Assembly: GCF_013371215.1 (NCBI RefSeq)
Contig: NZ_JABWMH010000002.1
Coordinates: forward strand, 620,001 to 684,000
DNA: 64,000 bases
From: Parasphingorhabdus flavimaris
GTDB lineage: Bacteria; Pseudomonadota; Alphaproteobacteria; Sphingomonadales; Sphingomonadaceae
Direction of reading: 5' to 3'
The position numbers and the translations under genes are program-made. Shown in pieces: positions 56,027-64,000 of the stretch. The first letter of the stretch is position 1. Every line of letters begins with the position of its first letter. A model generated the notes under the pieces. The model made no database searches, was not told the DNA's origin, and saw only the letters and a program-made list of their open reading frames with translations.

Positions 56027-57048
56027 GTGACGTGATAGAGATGGAAGAAACCGGCGTGCGCAACGACTGGACCCGCGAGGAAATCGCCGCGCTGTTCGAT
56101 CTGCCGTTCGACGATCTGGTTTTTCAGGCCGCGACCGTGCACCGCGTCAATCACAAGGCGGGCGAGGTGCAGCTTTCGACGCTGCTGTCGATCAAGACCG
56201 GCGGCTGCCCCGAGGATTGCGGCTATTGCAACCAGTCCGCCGGCGCAAAATCCGGCCTGAAGGCAGAGAAATTGCTCGACGTCCGCACCGTGCTGCAATC
56301 GGCGGCGCAGGCGAAAGACCGCGGTTCCTCGCGCTTCTGCATGGGTGCCGCATGGCGCAATCCCAAGAACCGCGACATGCCGGCGATCATCGAGATGATC
56401 AAGGGCGTGCGGCAGATGGGCATGGAAACCTGCATGACTCTGGGCATGCTGACCAAGGAACAGTCGGAAATGCTGTCCGAAGCGGGCCTCGATTATTATA
56501 ATCACAACATCGATACCTCGCCCGAACATTATGAGAAGGTGATAACCACACGCACCTTCGGCGACCGGCTCGAGACGCTGGAAAATGTCCGCAACAGCGG
56601 TATCAACGTCTGTTCCGGCGGCATCGTCGGCATGGGCGAGACCCGCGAAGACCGCGTCGGCTTTGTCCACGCGCTGGCAACCTTGCAGAAACATCCGGAA
56701 AGCGTGCCGGTCAACGCGCTGGTTCCTGTCAAAGGCACCGTGCTCGGCGATATGCTCGCCGATACACCGCTGGCGAAGATCGACGATATCGAATTTGTCC
56801 GCACGATTGCGGTGGCACGGATCACCATGCCTGCATCTATGGTGCGCCTGTCCGCTGGCCGCGAAAGCATGAGCGAAAGCACACAGGCTTTGTGTTTCCT
56901 AGCCGGTGCCAACAGCATCTTCACCGGCGACAAATTGCTGACCACCGGCAATGCGGGTGATGATGCGGACGAGACATTGTTCGCAAAACTGGGGCTGGTT
57001 CCGATGCAAGCCGAGCAGCGGGATTGTGCGCTGGAGGCGGCTGAGTGA
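56023..57048 (+). CDS. bioB: Biotin synthase
   Basis: A 341-residue radical-SAM enzyme inserting sulfur into dethiobiotin. The SAM cluster cysteines are Cys62, Cys66 and Cys69 ([12 protein letters not shown]); [13 protein letters not shown] and GGIVGMGE are typical. It starts within the scpA stop (ATGA) and precedes pccA. No other biotin-synthesis gene is near, so bioB seems recruited here to match biotin supply to the biotin enzyme PccA. Confidence 0.96.
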   Translation: MSDVIEMEETGVRNDWTREEIAALFDLPFDDLVFQAATVHRVNHKAGEVQLSTLLSIKTGGCPEDCGYCNQSAGAKSGLKAEKLLDVRTVLQSAAQAKDRGSSRFCMGAAWRNPKNRDMPAIIEMIKGVRQMGMETCMTLGMLTKEQSEMLSEAGLDYYNHNIDTSPEHYEKVITTRTFGDRLETLENVRNSGINVCSGGIVGMGETREDRVGFVHALATLQKHPESVPVNALVPVKGTVLGDMLADTPLAKIDDIEFVRTIAVARITMPASMVRLSAGRESMSESTQALCFLAGANSIFTGDKLLTTGNAGDDADETLFAKLGLVPMQAEQRDCALEAAE

Positions 57049-57057
57049 TCTTACATT

Positions 57058-57152
57058 TTCGTCATGCTGAACTTGTTTCAGCATCCACCTCTCAACAATC
57101 ACCGTCTGTGCTTTTCGCACGATGGACCCTGAACCAAGTTCAGGGTGACGAA
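57058..57152. repeat. Palindromic repeat, copy 2 (covarying form)
   Basis: Arms 57058-57086 and 57124-57152 are imperfect inverted repeats of the same family as 52393-52454, separated by 37 bases. Each arm keeps its own hairpin despite substitutions (ATGCTGAA..TTCAGCAT on the left, CCCTGAAC..GTTCAGGG on the right), so the pairing is preserved. It lies between bioB and pccA and ends 17 bases before the pccA start. Confidence 0.85.
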
Positions 57153-57168
57153 CTGCTGGAGTCATGTT

Positions 57169-59139
<1,971 letters not shown>

Positions 59140-59166
59140 GGACGAACGCCTTGGGGAGGGTAAAAT

Positions 59167-60804
59167 ATGGCCAGTGAAGTAGCAGCGGCAGGACAGCGCG
59201 AACCGACGCAAAAGGAAATTCGTCTGGTCATCGCGGCATCCTCCGCCGGCACCATTTTCGAATGGTATGACTTCTTCATCTACGGCACCCTGTTCTACAT
59301 CATCGGGCCGACCTTCTTCCCCAGCGGCAATCCGACGCTGGAAATCCTGATGGTCTGGGCGACCTTTGCCATCGGCTTCGGCTTCCGTCCGGTCGGCGCC
59401 ATCCTCTTCGGCTTTCTCGGCGACAAGCTGGGGCGCAAATATACGTTTCTCGTGACGGTCACCCTGATGGGCATAGCCACCGCAGGCGTCGGTCTGATCC
59501 CGAGCGCCGAGACAATCGGACTGGCGGCCCCGCTGATCGTAATCTTCCTGCGGATATTGCAGGGTCTGGCGCTGGGCGGTGAATATGGCGGCGCGGCAAT
59601 CTATGTCGCGGAACACGCGCCAACCGAGAAGCGCGGCTATTATACCAGCTATATCCAGGCCAGCGTCGCCGGCGGCTTCGTCCTGTCGATCGGCGTAATA
59701 TTGGCCTGCCGATTCCTGATTCCCGAGCAGGCGTTCAACGACTGGGGCTGGCGGGTACCGTTTCTTCTCTCGATCCTCCTCCTCGTGATATCGCTGTGGA
59801 TGCGGCTGAAGCTCAACGAAAGCCCGGTCTTCCAGGCGATGAAAGCGGCGGGCGAAACCGCGGGCAATCCGTTCGTAGAAAGCTTCACCTATCCCGGAAA
59901 CAAGAAGCGCATCTTTGTCGCCCTGTTCGGCATCACCGGCGTGCTTACGACCATCTGGTACACTGCCTTTTTCTCCGGCATGTCCTTTCTGCGTGGGCCG
60001 ATGAACATGGAGGCGCGCACCGTCGACATAATCCTGTTTCTCTCCGGTCTGATCGCCATGTCCTTCTATCTCGTCGTCGGCAAATGGTCCGACAGGGTTG
60101 GACGCAAAAAGCCAATTATTGTGGGCGCCCTGCTGTCACTGTTGCTGCTCTTTCCAGCGTTCTGGGGACTGGGCCATTTTGCCAATCCCGGCCTGACCGA
60201 AGCGGCCGAGGCCAACCCTGTCCGGGTCGAAGGCAGCGCCTGCAGCACCGATCCCTTTGCCGAGCTGTTCAGCCGGGAGCAGAGCGATTGCGGCAAGATA
60301 CTGGAAACCCTGACATCAGCGGGCGTGTCCTACACGCTGGTCGATGCCAGCGATCTGAAATTGAGCGCGGGCAGCAATCCGATTGTTATTGACCCAAGCT
60401 GGCTGGAAGATGGCGCCGCCCGTAGCAGCGGCATCCGCGATGCGCTTAGCGCATATGGCTATGATTTTGCCAAGCAGCAGCCGGGTATGATCAGCATATT
60501 GGGTATTGTGGCCATCCTGCTGGTGCTGGGAGCGCTGAGCGCCTTGACCTACGGATCGGTCGCCGCCCTGCTGTCGGAAATGTTTCCGGCCAAAATCCGC
60601 TACAGTTCAATGTCGATCCCCTATCATATCGGAGCGGGCTATCTCGGCGGGTTCCTGCCGCTGATTGCCGGATATATTGTAGCGCGGTCGGGTGATATCT
60701 ATGCTGGCCTCTGGTACACCTGGGTCGTTGTCGCATTTGGGGTGGTCGTGGCATGGTGGGGAATTCCCAATGATCCCGAAGCGGCACTCGACGAAACGCA
60801 ATGA
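59167..60804 (+). CDS. MHS-type MFS transporter with large extracytoplasmic insertion
   Basis: A 545-residue proton symporter of the metabolite:H+ symporter family (FEWYDFFIYG in helix 1, GDKLGRKYTF loop, LQGLALGGEYGGAA). Relatives carry dicarboxylates, shikimate, betaine or alpha-ketoglutarate. The usual length is about 430-450. Here about 100 polar residues (about 345-440) with two cysteines (CSTDPF..SDC) are inserted between late helices, probably in the periplasm. It is 27 bases after pccA, so it may import a precursor such as propionate or methylmalonate. Confidence 0.9.
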   Translation: MASEVAAAGQREPTQKEIRLVIAASSAGTIFEWYDFFIYGTLFYIIGPTFFPSGNPTLEILMVWATFAIGFGFRPVGAILFGFLGDKLGRKYTFLVTVTLMGIATAGVGLIPSAETIGLAAPLIVIFLRILQGLALGGEYGGAAIYVAEHAPTEKRGYYTSYIQASVAGGFVLSIGVILACRFLIPEQAFNDWGWRVPFLLSILLLVISLWMRLKLNESPVFQAMKAAGETAGNPFVESFTYPGNKKRIFVALFGITGVLTTIWYTAFFSGMSFLRGPMNMEARTVDIILFLSGLIAMSFYLVVGKWSDRVGRKKPIIVGALLSLLLLFPAFWGLGHFANPGLTEAAEANPVRVEGSACSTDPFAELFSREQSDCGKILETLTSAGVSYTLVDASDLKLSAGSNPIVIDPSWLEDGAARSSGIRDALSAYGYDFAKQQPGMISILGIVAILLVLGALSALTYGSVAALLSEMFPAKIRYSSMSIPYHIGAGYLGGFLPLIAGYIVARSGDIYAGLWYTWVVVAFGVVVAWWGIPNDPEAALDETQ

Positions 60805-60823
60805 AGGCCGTATCGGCCAGTCG

Positions 60824-61879
60824 ATGAGTGATGAAGTACCCATCATACCGCCGACGGCGAAGATAAGGCTCGATTCCGATGCGCTGGTGGCCAACTGGCG
60901 TGCGCTGGACAAGATGTCTGGAAAAGCGAAGGCGGGGGCAGCCGTCAAGGCCAACGCATATGGTCTGGGTGTCCGCGACGTTGTGCAAAAGCTGATGGCC
61001 GCCGGATGCACGGATTTCTTCGTCGCCAACTGGCAGGAGGCTCGGGAGATCGAATATCTGACAGCTGGCAAAGCGTCGGTGTCCGTGCTCAATGGCGTCC
61101 GTCAGGCCGATCTGCCTTTCGCACTGCAGTCCCCGGCAAAGCCGGTGATAAACAGTCTCGAGCAACTTGCGCGCTGGCGGCCGACGGGCAAGGCCTGTGA
61201 CATCATGATCAACAGCGGCATGAACCGTCTCGGGATCAATCCCGAAAATCTTGAAGCGGATCATTTTGTCGGGATGGCGATCGATATCGCGATGAGCCAT
61301 CTGGCATCGGCTGATGAAGACGGGCCGCAAAATGCAGCGCAACTCGATCAGTACAGGGCCGCGCTCGAAATTCTCCCGGCCAAGCGGAACAGCCTCGCCA
61401 ATAGCGCCGGCATCGCGCTGGGCAGTGATTATCATTTTGACCTTACCCGTCCCGGCCTGTCGCTTTACGGCGGCGTCCAGCGTCCGGAACTCGAAGCGGT
61501 CATCGAGCAAGTGGCTATGCCGCAAGCCGAGATCATCCAGGTTCGCTCGCTTCGTGCGGGCGACAAGCTCGGCTATAACGCGCAATATATTGCAGAGGAA
61601 TCGCACGATGTCGGCATATTGGCGATGGGCTATGCCGACGGATATTTGCGAGGATTTTCAAATAGCGGCATGTTCGCGGATGGCGGCATCGTGCTGCCCG
61701 TGCTGGGCCGGGTCTCGATGGACCTGATCGCAATCGATCTTACAGAAGCGCCCCAACTCAAAGAAGGCGACTGGGTCGATTGCGAATATGATCTCGGGAT
61801 CGCGTCATCGCAATCCGGCTTGTCGCAATATGAACTGATTACCGGCCTCGGCAATCGGTTGGCACGCCAGTGGACATAG
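60824..61879 (+). CDS. alr: Alanine racemase
   Basis: A 351-residue PLP enzyme making D-alanine for peptidoglycan. The PLP lysine is Lys42 in AVKANAYGLG. The catalytic tyrosine region is GDKLGYNAQY, and GRVSMDLIAIDLT is conserved. ATG 60824 follows the transporter stop by 19 bases; longer in-frame starts lie within the transporter gene and are unlike the family. Confidence 0.95.
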   Translation: MSDEVPIIPPTAKIRLDSDALVANWRALDKMSGKAKAGAAVKANAYGLGVRDVVQKLMAAGCTDFFVANWQEAREIEYLTAGKASVSVLNGVRQADLPFALQSPAKPVINSLEQLARWRPTGKACDIMINSGMNRLGINPENLEADHFVGMAIDIAMSHLASADEDGPQNAAQLDQYRAALEILPAKRNSLANSAGIALGSDYHFDLTRPGLSLYGGVQRPELEAVIEQVAMPQAEIIQVRSLRAGDKLGYNAQYIAEESHDVGILAMGYADGYLRGFSNSGMFADGGIVLPVLGRVSMDLIAIDLTEAPQLKEGDWVDCEYDLGIASSQSGLSQYELITGLGNRLARQWT

Positions 61880-61907
61880 CCTTGTTGAACAACCGCGACC
61901 AACGCAG

Positions 61908-61994
61908 TTGCACAAAATGAATATGTTGCACAAAAACCCCGTATAACAACAGAAGTTGCGGCATTGCACAAATAGGTTTAGTGCTGGTGCAACA
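61908..61994. promoter_or_regulatory. TTGCACAAA repeat array upstream of phaR
   Basis: Three direct copies of TTGCACAAA start at 61908, 61926 and 61964, and an inverted TGTTGCAC lies at 61994-61987. All are within 150 bases of the phaR start. PhaR proteins bind TGC/GCA-rich sites and repress their own gene, so this is a likely autoregulatory operator cluster. Confidence 0.55.
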
Positions 61995-62058
61995 TCCAAT
62001 TAAAGGACGGTTAGAAATCCCGACAACCTTCAGTATTTCTAACCCCTCGGGAGCTTAT

Positions 62059-62676
62059 ATGACCAAGTCGAAGAAAAAAACTCAGGACGGCCCGATAGTC
62101 ATAAAAAAATACGCTAATCGCCGTCTCTATAACACCCAGACATCCAATTATATCACGCTTGATTTTCTCGCCGAGATGACCCGCAACGATGAAGATTTTG
62201 TCGTTGTCGACGCAAAGACCGGCGATGACATCACCCATAATGTTCTGACCCAGATCATCGTCGACGAGGAAAGCAGCGGCAAGCAAATGCTGCCGGTCAA
62301 TTTTCTGCGCCAGCTGATTTCCATGTATGGCAACAGCATGCAGTCGCTGATGCCATCCTATCTCGAAGCGTCGATGGACAATTTTCGCAAGAACCAGAAG
62401 CAGTTTCAGGAAGCTGTCGAAGGGGCTCTGAACAAGAACCCGCTCGGACAGATGGCGGTCAAGAACCAGAAGCAGTTTCAGGAAGCTGTCGAAAATGCCC
62501 TGAAGGCCAGCCCGCTCGCCGGCGTGTTCGAAAAGGCATTGAGCCTCGGCCAGAACAACCAGGATTCGTCCGACGACGAGCAACAAGCAGAATTGTCGGA
62601 AAAAGACATCGAAATTGTCGAATTGAAAAAGCAATTGGCGGATATCCAGTCCAAGATTGACAAGCTCGACGTCTGA
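62059..62676 (+). CDS. phaR: Polyhydroxyalkanoate synthesis repressor PhaR
   Basis: A 205-residue regulator. The amino PHB_acc_N DNA-binding domain reads IKKYANRRLYNTQTSNYITLD (shown with its neighbours at about 15-35). A PHB-accumulation domain (TQIIVDEESSGKQMLPVNFLRQLI) and a helical tail follow. It binds PHA granules and DNA, releasing repression of phasin genes when polymer accumulates. No pha synthesis gene is in the window. ATG 62059 is chosen as it directly precedes the basic amino end. The middle contains a duplicated 24-residue unit. Confidence 0.94.
   Translation: MTKSKKKTQDGPIVIKKYANRRLYNTQTSNYITLDFLAEMTRNDEDFVVVDAKTGDDITHNVLTQIIVDEESSGKQMLPVNFLRQLISMYGNSMQSLMPSYLEASMDNFRKNQKQFQEAVEGALNKNPLGQMAVKNQKQFQEAVENALKASPLAGVFEKALSLGQNNQDSSDDEQQAELSEKDIEIVELKKQLADIQSKIDKLDV
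62389..62493 (+). repeat. Direct repeat inside phaR
   Basis: A 33-base segment at 62389-62421 recurs identically at 62461-62493 (period 72 bases, 24 codons). It encodes KNQKQFQEAVE twice, followed by diverged residues. Identity at the nucleotide level suggests a recent in-frame duplication. Confidence 0.85.
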
Positions 62677-62709
62677 TAACCGGAAACCAATAATCCGCAG
62701 GAACCACTA

Positions 62710-64000
62710 GTGAAGAAAAATGCTCTTTCCATCACCCGCGCTGACGATTTCGCGGGATGGTACCAACAAGTAATTGCCGAAGCCGACATGGCCGAGGAAT
62801 CCGGCGTGCGCGGCAGCATGATCATGCGGCCCTGGGGCTATGGCATCTGGGAACGGGTGCAATATCTGATGGACCAGCGGATCAAGGCGTCGGGACATGA
62901 AAACTGCTATTTTCCCTTGTTCATTCCGCTCAGCTATTTTTCGAAAGAGGCCGAGCATGTTGACGGATTTGCCAAGGAAATGGCGGTTGTCACGCATCAC
63001 CGGCTGATCAAGGGCGAAGACGGCGGACTGGTCGTCGATCCGGAAGCCAAGCTGGAAGAACCGCTTGTTGTTCGTCCTACATCGGAAACGGTGATCGGCA
63101 CCGCTTTTGCGCGCTGGGTGCAGAGCTGGCGCGACCTACCGGTGATGATCAACCAGTGGGCGAATGTGGTGCGCTGGGAAATGCGCACAAGAATGTTTCT
63201 GCGGACCACCGAATTTCTCTGGCAGGAAGGCCATACCGCTCACGCCACCAAGGCCGAGGCGATGGAAGAGACGCTGAGCGCGCTGGAAATGTACCGCGCC
63301 TTTTCCGAAGAGGTGCTGGCGATGCCGGTCATCGCCGGAGAGAAGCCGGAAAATGAACGTTTTCCCGGCGCCGATGCGACTTACTCGATTGAAGCGATGA
63401 TGCAGGACGGCAAGGCTTTGCAGGCCGGCACCAGCCACTTCCTCGGCCAGACCTTCAGCAAGGCGCAGAATATCCGCTATCAGGACAAGGACGGCGAGTT
63501 CCAGTTTGCCTATACAACCAGCTGGGGCACATCGACGCGGATGATCGGCGGCGTCATCATGACCCATGGCGATGACGACGGCATGCGCGTGCCGCCGCTG
63601 ATTGCGCCTTATCAGGTGGTGATCGTGCCGATGCTGCGCGACAAGCCGGAAGATGAAGAAGTGCTGGATTATTGCAAGGCGCTGGCCAAAGACATTGCCA
63701 AGCTCCGTGCCTTTGACGAGCCGGTTCGGGTGAAGGTCGACGTCACGGGGGCCAAGACCCAGACCAAGCGCTGGTCGTGGATCAAGAAGGGCGCGCCGGT
63801 CATATTGGAAATCGGACCGCGCGACATGGCCGACAACAAGGTCGCGATGATCCGCAGGGATGCGCTTTATCAGGACAGCGGGAAGCTCGACACGAAATTC
63901 CTGGCCAAGGCTGAATTCATTCCCGAAATCCCGGCGCTATTGTCCGACATCCAGACCAACTTGCACTCAGAAGCCAGAGAGCGGATGGATGGCAACGTCA
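62710..64000 (+). CDS. proS: Prolyl-tRNA synthetase (archaeal/eukaryotic type), partial
   Basis: It starts at GTG 62710 (VKKNALSITRADDFAGWY), with AGGAA six bases ahead, and is open to the right edge (430 codons visible). Class II motifs are present: RPTSETVIG, the motif 2 region WEMRTRMFLRTTEFLWQEGH, and TSHFLGQTFSKAQ. Motif 3 has the form STRMIGGVIMTHGD. There is no bacterial editing (INS) insertion between motifs 2 and 3, and the anticodon-binding domain follows directly, as in the archaeal/eukaryotic (ProS3) class. It charges tRNA-Pro in the cytoplasm. Confidence 0.94.
   Translation, partial: MKKNALSITRADDFAGWYQQVIAEADMAEESGVRGSMIMRPWGYGIWERVQYLMDQRIKASGHENCYFPLFIPLSYFSKEAEHVDGFAKEMAVVTHHRLIKGEDGGLVVDPEAKLEEPLVVRPTSETVIGTAFARWVQSWRDLPVMINQWANVVRWEMRTRMFLRTTEFLWQEGHTAHATKAEAMEETLSALEMYRAFSEEVLAMPVIAGEKPENERFPGADATYSIEAMMQDGKALQAGTSHFLGQTFSKAQNIRYQDKDGEFQFAYTTSWGTSTRMIGGVIMTHGDDDGMRVPPLIAPYQVVIVPMLRDKPEDEEVLDYCKALAKDIAKLRAFDEPVRVKVDVTGAKTQTKRWSWIKKGAPVILEIGPRDMADNKVAMIRRDALYQDSGKLDTKFLAKAEFIPEIPALLSDIQTNLHSEARERMDGNV

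Overview
The window is a gene-dense stretch of core chromosome from an alphaproteobacterium, most likely a member of the Sphingomonadales (Sphingopyxis/Sphingorhabdus-like). This rests on several things seen together: moderately high GC, an ALAS-type hemA (Shemin pathway), PhaR, the carboxy(nor)spermidine route for polyamines, an archaeal/eukaryotic-type prolyl-tRNA synthetase, and neighbourhoods such as dapF/ffh-rpsP-rimM-trmD-rplS, AlgH-ahcY, lepB-rnc-era, and UDG-like gene/ETF-QO. Genus and species cannot be fixed from this sequence alone. I see no rRNA, tRNA, CRISPR array, prophage or insertion sequence, and no gene-free gap longer than 300 bases (the largest, 1859-2084, is about 226 bases). 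Several genes start with TTG or GTG, and ATGA/GTGA/TTGA stop-start overlaps are common.

Layout. 1-84: 5' end of dapF (minus). 155-1858: a GGDEF-EAL protein. 2085-6112: SRP/ribosome operon ffh-rpsP-rimM-(small membrane protein)-trmD-rplS, in which trmD carries an in-frame palindromic repeat. 6197-7222: asd. 7219-10302: MarR-regulated HlyD/DHA2 efflux operon (minus). 10460-14462: DsbA-like isomerase, alpha/beta hydrolase, membrane protein and an M2 (ACE-like) peptidase. 14526-17271: peroxiredoxin, AlgH, and ahcY with a long perfect palindrome upstream. 17356-19871: soluble lytic transglycosylase and a UDG-like protein (minus). 20000-29717: a long coupled run of ETF-QO, TPR protein, ispE, N-formylglutamate amidohydrolase, ilvD, lipoprotein, NAD(P)HX repair enzyme and RlmD-like methyltransferase. 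29739-30632: two MAPEG proteins. 30708-34441: polyamine operon (minus): carboxynorspermidine dehydrogenase, nspC, a structured intercistronic leader containing a 46-codon ORF, then ornithine decarboxylase. 34495-37637: threonine dehydratase, hemA, murI. 37771-42227: plsY, dprA, topA. 42319-46322: MASE1-GGDEF cyclase and lepB-rnc-era (minus). 46475-49340: pgi and gor. 49469-60804: propionyl-CoA/methylmalonyl-CoA operon (pccB, DUF808, mce, enoyl-CoA hydratase, GST, scpA, bioB, pccA, MHS-type transporter) with two copies of a structured palindromic repeat. 60824-64000: alr, phaR, and proS, which runs off the end.

How the genes work together. The propionate block encodes propionyl-CoA to succinyl-CoA in one locus, with bioB able to supply the biotin that PccA needs. 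The polyamine block supplies putrescine and a reductive, aminopropyltransferase-independent route to spermidine-type polyamines from aspartate semialdehyde (made by Asd). ahcY appears to sit under an SAH-type operator.

The region is mostly housekeeping. I do not see a clear new multi-gene system. The most unusual signals are regulatory or structural: the ornithine decarboxylase leader, the repeat inside trmD, the ahcY palindrome, the TTGCACAAA array before phaR, and the covarying palindromes in the propionate operon.
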